This document shows, in pieces, positions 1-7,405 of a stretch of 64,000 nucleotides of DNA (within the stretch, counting starts at the first letter, position 1; every line of letters starts with the position of its first letter). The translations under genes were made by a program, and so were the position numbers. Origin of the DNA: CAWFPR01 sp963817635 (lineage in GTDB: Bacteria > Acidobacteriota > Vicinamibacteria > Vicinamibacterales > 2-12-FULL-66-21); contig CAWFPR010000002.1 of NCBI GenBank assembly GCA_963817635.1, forward strand, positions 124,001 through 188,000, in the 5' to 3' direction. The notes beneath the pieces are model-generated. The model made no database searches, was not told where the DNA came from, and saw nothing but the letters and a program-made list of their open reading frames with translations.

Positions 1-1126
1 AACGCGGGCGCGTGCTCGCCGTCGGGCGCGGCGCGGCCCCGCCGCCGGCGGAGGACGGCGAGGTGGCGGAACTCGGGGACGTGGCGATCCTCCCGGGCCT
101 CGTCAACGCGCACACCCACCTCGAGCTGTCGTGGATGCGCGACCGGGTGCCGCCCGAGGCGTCCGTACCGGAGTGGGCTGCGCGCCTGATGACGCTTCGG
201 CGTGCCGTCAGCGCCGACCCGCCGGCGCCGATCCACGAGGCCGTGCGCGAGGCGCGCGCGGCCGGGACTGCGCTGGTCGGCGACGTGACCAACACGCTGG
301 CGGCGTACGAGGCGTTGATCGACAGCGACCTCGCGGCTGCCGTCTTCCGCGAGCTGCTGGGATTCAACGCGCCCGCGCCGGCCGATCTCGTCGCCTCGGC
401 GCGCGCCGCGCTCGAGGACCTGATGCCGATCGAGTGGCTCCGCCCTTCGATCGTGCCGCACGCGCCCTATTCAGTGTCGCCGGATCTCTTCCGCGCGATT
501 GCCGGGGCCTCGGGCGATCGCCCGGTCAGCGTGCATCTGGGGGAGTCGGCCGAAGAGCTGCAGTTCCTGCGCGACGGCACCGGGCCGTGGCGCGAGCTGC
601 TCGGGCGAGCTCGGGGCCTGGAACGACCGCTGGCTGCCGCCCGGCTGCGGCCCCGTCGAGTATCTGGAGCGCCTCGGCCTCGTCGGTCCGCACCTGCTCG
701 CCGTGCACGGGACCCAGTTCACCGAGGACGACCTGGCGCGGCTCGCCAGCGCGCGCGCCACGGTCGTGACCTGTCCGCGCAGCAACCGCTGGACCGGCGC
801 CGGCATCCCGCCGGTCGAATGATTTCTACGCATCCGGCGTGCGCGTGGCGATCGGCACCGACAGCCTGGCGAGCGTCGAGGACCTCAACCCGTTTGCCGA
901 ACTCGTCGAGCTGCGGCGGCTGGCGCCGTACGTGCCGGCCTCGCGGCTGATCGACAGCGCCACGCGCGCCGGCGCCGCCGCGCTCGGCTTTGCCGCCGAC
1001 TACGGCACCATCGAGCCGGGCAAGCTTGCCGATCTCATTGCCGTGCGGCTTTCCGGCAGGGTGGATGACGTGGAAGAATATCTCGTTGCTGGCATCGAAC
1101 CCGACGCCGTGTCCTGGCCGAGCTGA
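1..1126 (+). CDS. Amidohydrolase, probably aminodeoxyfutalosine deaminase type (5' partial, two frameshifts)
   Basis: A metal-dependent amidohydrolase that enters from the left edge, so its start is missing. The ligands are in order: HxH in VNAHTHLELS (about nt 106-135), His in SVHLGES (about nt 530), His in AVHGTQFTED (about nt 702) and Asp in GTDSLAS (about nt 855), with the PRSNRW motif of the SsnA/TrzA-like group before the last. The conserved frame changes twice. An extra G in the GGG at 603-605 and an extra T near 828 restore one protein when removed. It lies just upstream of a UbiA-type prenyltransferase, UbiX and UbiE, so deamination of aminodeoxyfutalosine in menaquinone synthesis is the best guess. 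That substrate is inferred from context; a guanine or chlorohydrolase-like deaminase cannot be excluded. Confidence 0.72.
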
Positions 1127-1171
1127 GCCTTGAGCCTTGAGCCCTGAGCCCTGAGCCGTGAGCCCTGAGCC
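1127..1171 (+). repeat. Degenerate heptamer tandem repeat (NTGAGCC)
   Basis: About six copies of a seven-base unit, TTGAGCC, CTGAGCC or GTGAGCC, fill the whole gap between the amidohydrolase and the prenyltransferase. The GTG start codon of the next gene sits at the edge of the last, altered copy. The same word, often inverted, recurs at 3668-3930. Confidence 0.85.
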
Positions 1172-2041
1172 GTGAAGCGTCTTCCTACCTACGCGTCGTT
1201 CGTGCGTTTCAGCCACACGGTCTTCGCGCTGCCGTTCGCGCTGACCGGAGCGCTGCTCGCGCTGCACCGGACGGGCGACTGGGCGCCGTCGCACGCCGGC
1301 TGGCGCGTCGTGTGGATCGTCATCGCGATGGTGGCGGCGCGCAGCGCGGCGATGGGCTTCAACCGTCTGGCTGACGCGTCGCACGACGCGCTGAACCCGC
1401 GCACCTCGTCGCGCGAGCTTCCGCGCGGCGCCATGACCCGGCGCGAAGCGCAGGTCTTCATCGCGATCGCGGCGCTGGTCTTCGTCGGCGCGGCGTGGGC
1501 GCTCGGTCCGGTGTGCTTCGCGCTGTCGCCCGTCGCCCTGGCGATCGTGTTCTGGTATTCGCTGGCGAAGCGCTTCACCAGCTACACGCAGTTGTTCCTC
1601 GGCCTTGCGATGGCCGTCGCGCCGGTGGGCGGATGGCTGGCTGCCGGCGGCGCCGGCGGCTGGGAACCCTGGCTGCTCGGCCTGGCGATCGGCACGTGGG
1701 TGGGCGGATTCGACGTATTGTATGCGTGTCAGGATCTGGACTTCGATCGCGCGCACGGGCTGCGATCGATCCCCGTCCGGTTCGGGGTCGCGCGGTCGCT
1801 GCGCATCTCGCGCGCGATGCACGTGGTGACCATCGCGTGCCTCGTGCTGCTCGCGCCGGTCGCGCACCTGGGTGGCATCTACCTCGCGGGCGTGGCCGGC
1901 GTGGCCGCGCTGCTCGTGTTCGAGCAGTCGCTCGTCAGCGAGCACGACCTGTCGCAGGTCAAGCGCGCGTTCGACATGAACGGCTACGTCGGCATCCTGT
2001 ATCTGGTGACGACGGCGCTGGCCGTGTATGCGGCGTCATAG
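1172..2041 (+). CDS. ubiA: UbiA-family polyprenyltransferase (MqnP/UbiA type)
   Basis: A membrane prenyltransferase of 289 residues that should attach a polyprenyl chain to an aromatic acid in quinone synthesis. The two Asp-rich signatures are intact: NRLADASHD at residues 64-72, followed by NPRTSSRELPRG, and QDLDFDRAHG at 187-196. The rest is a series of hydrophobic helices. The GTG start at 1172 is the first codon compatible with a typical UbiA N-terminus (YASFVRFSHTVFALPFA) and is preceded by heptamer repeats instead of a clear ribosome-binding site. The amidohydrolase upstream and UbiX and UbiE downstream point to the futalosine menaquinone route, where this enzyme is called MqnP. A 4-hydroxybenzoate substrate is less likely but cannot be ruled out from sequence. 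Confidence 0.9.
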   Translation: MKRLPTYASFVRFSHTVFALPFALTGALLALHRTGDWAPSHAGWRVVWIVIAMVAARSAAMGFNRLADASHDALNPRTSSRELPRGAMTRREAQVFIAIAALVFVGAAWALGPVCFALSPVALAIVFWYSLAKRFTSYTQLFLGLAMAVAPVGGWLAAGGAGGWEPWLLGLAIGTWVGGFDVLYACQDLDFDRAHGLRSIPVRFGVARSLRISRAMHVVTIACLVLLAPVAHLGGIYLAGVAGVAALLVFEQSLVSEHDLSQVKRAFDMNGYVGILYLVTTALAVYAAS

Positions 2042-2101
2042 CGGAAATCCCCGGGTCGCCATGGGGCGACCCGGCTCGCGTAGCGGTGAATGGAGTAGGA
2101 C

Positions 2102-2713
2102 GTGGCTGCTGACAGGCGCGCGATCGCGATCGCCATCACCGGCGCCAGCGGGGCGCTCTACGCGACCCGTACCATCGCGGCGCTGCTCGAGCAGGGCTGC
2201 CATCTCGAACTGGTGGTGTCGGACTACGGGCGGCGGCTGCTGCGCGACGAACTCGGCGAAGCGGCCAGCGTCGATCGGCTGCTGGAGTACCTGGCGAACC
2301 GATACGGCGACGCCGTCCGCAACGGCACCTACACGCTGTACAGCAATCGCGATCTCGGCGCGAAGATCGCCAGCGGCAGCCAGGGCTGCGAGGCGATGGT
2401 GATCGTGCCGTGTTCGATGAAGACGCTGGCCGGCGTCGCCCACGGGTTGTCCCGCACCCTCGTCGAGCGCGCCGCCGACGTGATGCTCAAGGAACGGCGC
2501 ACGCTCGTCATCGTGCCGCGCGAAACGCCCATGAGCCTTCCGCAGCTGCGCAACATGGTGCTCTGCGCCGAAGCCGGCGCGATGGTCATGCCGGCCATGC
2601 CGGCCTTCTACCAGATGCCCGAGACGCTCGACGATCTCGCCGAGTTTCATGGCCGGGAAGATCCTGAGCGCACTCGGCTTCACGCACACCTGTATCCCTC
2701 GTGGCAGGGATAG
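2102..2713 (+). CDS. ubiX: Flavin prenyltransferase UbiX (compensated frameshift near C-terminus)
   Basis: UbiX makes prenylated FMN, the cofactor of UbiD-type decarboxylases. The Rossmann-like start AITGASGALY (11-20), PCSMKTLAG (103-111) and PRETPMS (139-145) are all present, and the length of 203 residues is normal. The start is GTG at 2102. About residues 182-199 are read in the wrong frame. The plus-one frame gives MAGKILSALGFTHTC, the expected UbiX C-terminal helix, and the normal WQG ending then returns in the first frame. One extra T near 2645-2648 and one missing base near 2700 explain this. The partner UbiD-like decarboxylase is not in the window. Confidence 0.93.
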   Translation: MAADRRAIAIAITGASGALYATRTIAALLEQGCHLELVVSDYGRRLLRDELGEAASVDRLLEYLANRYGDAVRNGTYTLYSNRDLGAKIASGSQGCEAMVIVPCSMKTLAGVAHGLSRTLVERAADVMLKERRTLVIVPRETPMSLPQLRNMVLCAEAGAMVMPAMPAFYQMPETLDDLAEFHGREDPERTRLHAHLYPSWQG

Positions 2714-2963
2714 GCGCTCCGCTCTCCGCTCTCCGCGCTCCGCGGTCCGCGCTCCGCGGTCCGCGGTCCGCGGTCGGCGCTCCGCGAGAAGGTGGCCGTC
2801 GCCGCGCCGTGGGTACGACGGCACGACCGGAGCAGAAAAACCTCCGTGCCTCCGTTTCTCCCTGTCCCCACTGGAGGTTCCGATCGCAGCGCGACAGCGG
2901 CTGTCGTCCGACTGGAAGTTCCGATCGCAGCGCGACAAGTGGCTGTCCATGTGAGGTTCCCAG
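2714..2963 (+). repeat. Intergenic heptamer repeats plus a 26-bp direct repeat
   Basis: This 250-base gap has two repetitive parts. From about 2712 to 2785 it is made of degenerate heptamers of the GCTCCGC/GGTCCGC type, the complement of the AGCGGAN words at 10376-10452 and 13724-13790. At 2871-2896 and 2911-2937 a near-identical copy of CTGGARGTTCCGATCGCAGC plus GCGACA occurs twice, 41 bases apart. I see no convincing gene or promoter in it. Confidence 0.75.
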
Positions 2964-3719
2964 GTGTCCGTTGACAAGAACCCTTCGCGCATCGCGGGCA
3001 TGTTCGATGCGATCGCGCCGCGCTACGATCTGCTGAACCACGTCCTCAGCGCGGGGCTCGACAGGCGCTGGCGGGATCGCGCCGTCGATGCGCTCGGCCT
3101 GGGCCCGGACGCGCGCGTGCTCGACCTGTGCACCGGTACCGGCGATCTGGCGATCGCGACCGTGACGCGTGCGACCGGCGCGACGGTGGTTGGCGTGGAC
3201 TTCGCTGCCGCCATGCTGCGGCTGGGACGCGAGAAGGTGCGGCGGGGCGGCTTCGAGCGGACCATCCGCTTCGTGCGGGGCGATGCGGCGCGCATCCCGC
3301 TGGCCGATGCCAGTTGCGACGCCGCGACCATCGCGTTCGGGATCCGAAACGTGGCGGAGCCGGAGCGCGCGCTTGCGGAACTGGCGCGGGTGTTGCGTCC
3401 GGGCGCGCGCCTGGCCATCCTCGAATTCGGTCAGCCCCGCATTCCCGGGGTCCGCACGCTGTACGCCTGGTACTTCCGGTATCTCCTGCCGCTCGTGGGG
3501 CGCATGGTGTCGAAGCACCAGAGCGCCTATTCGTACCTGCCGGCGTCGGTCGGCACCTTCCCGCCGGCCGCCGAATTCAGCCGGATGATCGCTGCCGCCA
3601 ACTTTTCACAGGTCCGCGCCGTCTCTCTGACCTTCGGCATCGTCTATCTGTATGTTGCGGAGCGATCGAGGGCTTCAGGCTTCAGGCTCCAGGCTCAGGG
3701 CTCAGGGCTTGGGGCTTAG
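2964..3719 (+). CDS. ubiE: Demethylmenaquinone / ubiquinone methyltransferase UbiE (MenG)
   Basis: A SAM-dependent C-methyltransferase that performs the last ring methylation in menaquinone synthesis. It begins with the family hallmark IAGMFDAIAPRYDLLNHVLS (residues 10-29), followed by SAM motif I VLDLCTGTGD (52-61), GDAARIPLAD and FGIRNVAEPERAL. The start is GTG at 2964. The real domain ends near residue 235 at VAERS. The last 16 residues (SGFRLQAQGSGLGA) are translated from the intergenic GGCTTCA/GGCTCAG heptamers, so the frame has run into repeat DNA; either the native stop was lost or the repeat has become the C-terminus. It belongs functionally with the UbiA-type and UbiX genes upstream. 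Confidence 0.94.
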   Translation: MSVDKNPSRIAGMFDAIAPRYDLLNHVLSAGLDRRWRDRAVDALGLGPDARVLDLCTGTGDLAIATVTRATGATVVGVDFAAAMLRLGREKVRRGGFERTIRFVRGDAARIPLADASCDAATIAFGIRNVAEPERALAELARVLRPGARLAILEFGQPRIPGVRTLYAWYFRYLLPLVGRMVSKHQSAYSYLPASVGTFPPAAEFSRMIAAANFSQVRAVSLTFGIVYLYVAERSRASGFRLQAQGSGLGA

Positions 3720-3935
3720 GGCTCAGCGGGTCAGGGCTTAGGGCTCAGGCTCAGGCTTAAGGGATTGAAGACTGGGGATTGACGATTGGGGATTGACGAT
3801 TGGGGATTGAGGATTGGGGGCTTGGGTCCTGAACTCGAACCCCGGCGTTCTGAAATCCCCAAGCCCCTGAGCCCTGAGCCCTGAGCCCTGAGCCCTGAGC
3901 CCTGAAGCCTGAAGCCTGAAGCCCCAAGCCCCTGT
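3668..3935 (+). repeat. Large inverted heptamer-repeat structure between ubiE and tonB-like gene
   Basis: The left arm (about 3668-3757) is a run of GGCTTCA, GGCTCAG, GGCTTAG and GGCTTGG words. The middle (3763-3818) is eight heptamers alternating GATTGAC or GATTGAG with GATTGGG. The right arm (about 3866-3930) is five CTGAGCC words followed by TGAAGCC words, the reverse complement of the left arm. An inner pair, GGGGGCTTGGG near 3815 and CCCCAAGCCCC near 3858, can also pair. The whole could fold as a long hairpin and may end ubiE transcription, but there is no T-tract. Confidence 0.8.
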
Positions 3936-3941
3936 TATAAT
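3934..3941 (+). promoter_or_regulatory. Extended -10 element TGTTATAAT
   Basis: TATAAT at 3936-3941 with a TG one base upstream forms an extended -10 box just after the repeat structure, 14 bases before the ATG at 3956. No good -35 is visible. Such a short leader would leave little room for a ribosome-binding site, so transcription may be nearly leaderless or the call may be wrong. Confidence 0.4.
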
Positions 3942-3955
3942 CGTTTAACCTACTG

Positions 3956-4928
3956 ATGTACTTCGACTTCGAGGACCACCGGCCCGACACGCCGCACCTG
4001 CCGCGACCGCTGACCCGGCTCGAGGTCGTGCTGCTGACCCTCGTCTTCTACCTGTCGCTCTGGATCCTGATGATTTTCGCGCCGACAGTTGCCGTGGGTG
4101 AAGGCGTACCAGGCCGAACTCCAGCGGGTCCAGGCCGAGCAGCAGCAGAAGGCGCTGGAGCGCCAGCGCGAGAACGCGCGGTTCGTCTTCGTCCAGCCGC
4201 GCGTGGACATCCGGGCGCCGAAGCCGCCGCCGCGCGCCGAACTCTCCGACATCGATCGCCGCGCCGCGACCACGGAACGCGCGCCGAAACCGACCAACAG
4301 CATGCCATTCGCGCGGGGGAACTCGCCGGAGCGGATCGAGGCCGTGCCGCGCGTCGAGCCGCGCGGGCAGAACGGCACCGCGCAGACGGCGAACCTGCGC
4401 CCGAGACGGACCAGATCCGCAAGGGGCTGACGCTGCCCGACTGCGTTGTCGGCGATCGAGCCGCGCGCGAGCGACTCGGGTCGTCTGACGCCGCGCGCGC
4501 CGGCGATGGGCGTGCTGGCCGACGCCATCCGCAACGCGCAGAAGTACGTCCAGAACGACGGGTTCGTGAACCTGCAGGGAGGCGGCGACCAGGACTTCGC
4601 CCCGGCGATCCAGTTCGACACCAAGGGGGTCGAATTCGGCCCGTGGCTGCGCCGCTTCGTGGCGCAGATCCGCCGCAACTGGTTCGTGCCGCAATCGGCC
4701 ATGATGCTGCACGGCCACGTCGTGATCACGTTCTTCGTCGGCAAGGACGGCCGCATCAGCGAACTGAAGGTCCTGCGGCCCTCGGGTATCGAGTCGTTCA
4801 ACAACTCGGCGTACGGCGCGCTGGCGGCGTCGAATCCGACCCAGCCGCTCCCGCCCGAATATCCGGACGATCGCGCGTTCTTCACCGTCACGTTCTTCTT
4901 CAACGAAGACCCGGGCGGCTCGCGATGA
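3956..4928 (+). CDS. TonB-family energy-transducer-like protein (frameshifted)
   Basis: The N-terminus is short and cytoplasmic, followed by one membrane helix (VVLLTLVFYLSLWILMIFA, about nt 4027-4083). A Gln/Glu-rich coiled segment (YQAELQRVQAEQQQKALERQ) and a proline-rich linker follow. The C-terminal domain is TonB-like, about nt 4690-4910, with GHVVITFFVGKDGRISELKV and the final FFTVTFFFNED strand. This is the usual layout of a periplasmic energy transducer for TonB-dependent receptors. The conserved reading changes frame near 4085, 4390 and 4440, so the gene is presented as one span. A minor alternative is a TonB-domain protein with no ExbBD link, since no exbB or exbD is nearby. Its stop overlaps the start of the small membrane ORF. 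Confidence 0.72.
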
Positions 4929-5020
4929 GCTGGCCCACCCGCACGCAGCAGATCGGGCTCCTGTTGCTGCTCTTCGCGATGGTGGCCGTCGCGTTCTATC
5001 GCGCGTTCCCGCTTCCGTGA
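4925..5020 (+). CDS. 31-residue single-pass membrane peptide
   Basis: A short ORF starts with ATG at 4925, overlapping the TGA of the TonB-like gene (ATGA), and ends with TGA at 5018-5020, overlapping the GTG start of miaA (GTGA). The product is a short polar start, a hydrophobic helix (IGLLLLLFAMVAVAFYRAF) and a two-residue tail. The overlap on both sides suggests translational coupling. I do not recognise the family. It could be a true small membrane protein, or the detached end of a neighbouring gene that is otherwise frameshifted. Confidence 0.45.
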   Translation: MSWPTRTQQIGLLLLLFAMVAVAFYRAFPLP

Positions 5021-5976
5021 GCACGCGTCCGCTGCTCGTCGCGATTGTCGGTCCGACGGCGACCGGCAAGAGCGCGCTCGGGATCGCGCTGGCGCGGCGT
5101 TTCGACGGGGAGGTCGTCGCCTGCGACTCGACGGCCGTGTACCGCGGCTTCGACATCGGCACCGACAAGGTGTCGCCAGCCGAACAGGCCGGCGTTCCCC
5201 ATCACATGGTGGACGTCGCCGATCCCACCGACGAGTACTCCGCGGCGCGCTACGGCCGTGAGGCCTCGGCCGTCATTCGGGACATCACGGCGCGCGGGCG
5301 GCTGCCGATCCTCGTCGGCGGGACCGGCCTCTACTACCGCGCGCTGACCCGGGGGTTCTTTCCAGGGCCGAGTCGCGACGTGGCGCTGCGCGCGCGGCTC
5401 GAGCGGATTGCGGACCGACGCGGGGTCGAACGGCTCCACGCGCTGCTCGCGCGGGTGGATCCCGCCATCGGGCGTGCGCATCCAGCCGCGCGATCGCAAG
5501 CGGCTCGTCCGTGCCCTCGAGGTGTAGCGCCTGACCGGTCGTCCCCTCACCGAGCACTTTGCCGCCACCGAGTCGCCGATCCCCGACTACGACGTGATGA
5601 GCTTCGCGCTGCAGGATTCCCGACGCGGACACCGCCGCTCGGGTCGCCGCGCGCGTCGACGCCCAGTTCGCGCGGGGTCTGCTCGACGAGATGCGCGGCA
5701 TTGCTCGCGGCCGGCGTGCCGGAAACTGCGCACCCGTTCACGGGACTTGTGTACCGCCAGGCGCTCGAGCACCTGCACGGCGTCCGCGACGAAGCCGCGA
5801 CGCGAGAACTGATCGTGCGCGAGAACAGGAAATACGCCCGGCGACAGTTGATCTGGTTCAGGAAAGAGCCTAATCTACAATGGATTCACGCCGCAGGTGA
5901 GCGCGACACGACTCGAGATGAAGTCGTGCACGCGCTCGCGGCCAGGGAGAATCAGCGTAATGCCCCAAACTCGTGA
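5017..5976 (+). CDS. miaA: tRNA dimethylallyltransferase MiaA (several frameshifts and one stop)
   Basis: MiaA adds a dimethylallyl group to A37 of tRNAs that read UNN codons. The N-terminus is clear: P-loop GPTATGKS, then ACDSTAVYRGFDIGTDK, VPHHMVDVADP and LVGGTGLYYRAL. The middle is broken. After about nt 5470 the conserved DRKRLVRALEV and RLTGRPLTEHFA are in another frame and are separated by TAG at 5525-5527, where the family usually has a Tyr. DAQFARGLLDEM follows in a further frame, and HPFTGLVYRQAL plus RKYARRQLIWFRKE return in the first frame. At least three indels and one substitution are needed, so the gene is either badly sequenced or a pseudogene. Its 3' end overlaps hfq. Confidence 0.85.
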   Translation: MSTRPLLVAIVGPTATGKSALGIALARRFDGEVVACDSTAVYRGFDIGTDKVSPAEQAGVPHHMVDVADPTDEYSAARYGREASAVIRDITARGRLPILVGGTGLYYRALTRGFFPGPSRDVALRARLERIADRRGVERLHALLARVDPAIGRAHPAARSQAARPCPRGVAPDRSSPHRALCRHRVADPRLRRDELRAAGFPTRTPPLGSPRASTPSSRGVCSTRCAALLAAGVPETAHPFTGLVYRQALEHLHGVRDEAATRELIVRENRKYARRQLIWFRKEPNLQWIHAAGERDTTRDEVVHALAARENQRNAPNS

Positions 5977-6223
5977 GTCGCGGCCGGCGCCCGCCCAGCC
6001 GAACATCCAGGACGTGTTCCTCAACTACGCCCGGCGCGAGAAGCTGCCCGTGCACATCCGCCTGATGGACGGCACCGAGCTCGAGGGGCGCGTCAAGAAC
6101 TTCGACCGCTTCGCCGTCATCGTCGAACACAGCGGCGCGGATCACATGATCTTCAAGCACGCGATTGCCACGATCCGATCGCCGCGGCCCATGAGCAACT
6201 ACTACTCTTCGCACGAAGCCTGA
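5960..6223 (+). CDS. hfq: RNA chaperone Hfq
   Basis: An Sm-like hexamer-forming RNA chaperone of 87 residues that pairs small RNAs with mRNAs. The Sm1 region runs NIQDVFLNYARREKLPVHIR and continues into the MDGTELEGRVKNFDRFAVIV segment; the Sm2 motif is FKHAIATI, where enteric Hfq has YKHA. The ATG at 5960 gives a family-length N-terminus; an in-frame ATG at 5897 lies well inside miaA and is less likely. The gene overlaps the end of miaA, the classic miaA-hfq arrangement. Its C-terminal tail (SNYYSSHEA) is short, as in many non-enteric bacteria. Confidence 0.93.
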   Translation: MPQTRESRPAPAQPNIQDVFLNYARREKLPVHIRLMDGTELEGRVKNFDRFAVIVEHSGADHMIFKHAIATIRSPRPMSNYYSSHEA

Positions 6224-7405
6224 TTGCCCACGTCCCTTCCCGACCGCGTCATCCTCATCGTCCTCGACAGCGTCGGCATCGGCGAGCTGCCGGATGCCCG
6301 GACGTACGGCGACGAAGGCAGCAACACCGTCGGGAACATCGCGGCGCGCATCCCGCTGTCCGTGCCCGGGCTTCGGAGTCTCGGCCTCTCGCGCCTCGTG
6401 AGCCTCGGCGGCGGCGCCGGCGACCCGCCGCCGCGCGGCGCGTACGGGCGGATGGCCGAGGCGTCGCCCGGCAAGGACTCGGTCACCGGCCACTGGGAGA
6501 TGGCCGGCCTCGTGCTCGACCGTCCCTTTCCCGTCTTTCCTCACGGGTTTCCCCGCGAGTTGATCGAGGCCTTCGAGGCGCGCATCGGGCGCGCCACGCT
6601 GGCGAACAAGGCGGCCTCCGGCACGGCGATCATCGACGAGCTCGGCCCCGAGCACATGCGCACGGGCAAGCCCATCGTCTACACGTCGGCCGACAGCGTC
6701 TTCCAGATCGCCGCGCACGAGGACGTGATTCCGGTCCCGGAGCTGTATCGGATGTGCGAGGTGGCCTACGAGCTGGCCGGCAAGGGCATGGGCGTGGGCC
6801 GCGTCATCGCGCGCCCGTTCGTCGGCGAGCCCGGCGGCTTCCGCCGGACGGCGAACCGCCGCGATTTCGCGCTGACGCCCTTCACGCCGACGCTGCTCGA
6901 CCTGCTCGAAGACGCCGGGCTGCCCGTCGTCGCGATCGGCAAGATCGAGGATCTCTTCGCCGGGCGCGGCATCACCGCCGCGACGCACACCGCCTCGGAC
7001 GAGCAGGGCGTCGACGAAGTGCTGGCGGCGATCGGCACGACGCCGCGCGGGCTCATCTTCGCGAACCTCGTGGACTTCGACGCGCAGTACGGTCATCGCA
7101 ACGACGTCGCCGGCTACGCGGCGAACCTCGAGCGCTTCGATCGCCGCCTGCCGCAGCTCCTGGAGGCCATCGGTCCGCGCGATCTGCTGATCATCACCGC
7201 GGATCACGGCAACGACCCGACGACGCCGAGCACCGATCACGCGCGCGAGTACGTGCCGGTGTTCGCCGTCGGGCCGCGCGTCAGGCCCGGCACCGACATC
7301 GGCACGCGCGCGACGTTCGCCGATCTCGGCCAGACGATCGCGGACCTGTTCGGCGTCGGCCCGCTGCCGCACGGCACCAGTTTCCTTCGCGACATTCTGG
7401 CATGA
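6224..7405 (+). CDS. deoB: Phosphopentomutase DeoB
   Basis: An alkaline-phosphatase-superfamily enzyme of 393 residues that interconverts ribose (or deoxyribose) 1- and 5-phosphates in nucleoside salvage. Metal and active-site motifs are intact: LIVLDSVGIGELPDA with the first Asp at 15, GKDSVTGHWEM with the likely phosphorylated Thr at 88, NLVDFDAQYGHRND, and ITADHGNDPTTPSTDHARE near the C-terminus. The start is TTG at 6224, immediately after the hfq stop. Its stop TGA overlaps the ATG of the next gene, so it is probably co-transcribed with the dNTPase; both act on nucleotide pools. Confidence 0.95.
   Translation: MPTSLPDRVILIVLDSVGIGELPDARTYGDEGSNTVGNIAARIPLSVPGLRSLGLSRLVSLGGGAGDPPPRGAYGRMAEASPGKDSVTGHWEMAGLVLDRPFPVFPHGFPRELIEAFEARIGRATLANKAASGTAIIDELGPEHMRTGKPIVYTSADSVFQIAAHEDVIPVPELYRMCEVAYELAGKGMGVGRVIARPFVGEPGGFRRTANRRDFALTPFTPTLLDLLEDAGLPVVAIGKIEDLFAGRGITAATHTASDEQGVDEVLAAIGTTPRGLIFANLVDFDAQYGHRNDVAGYAANLERFDRRLPQLLEAIGPRDLLIITADHGNDPTTPSTDHAREYVPVFAVGPRVRPGTDIGTRATFADLGQTIADLFGVGPLPHGTSFLRDILA

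Noticed and set aside
719..1945. 408-residue minus-strand frame
   Set aside because: It is antisense to the amidohydrolase and the UbiA-type gene, low-complexity in Arg, His and Asp.
3668..3935. CRISPR array
   Set aside because: Units are seven bases long, degenerate and adjacent, with no spacers or cas genes.
5870..7372. 500-residue open frame on the minus strand
   Set aside because: It is the antisense shadow of deoB and hfq. High GC leaves all frames open; the product is Arg/Asp/Ala-rich and has no motif.
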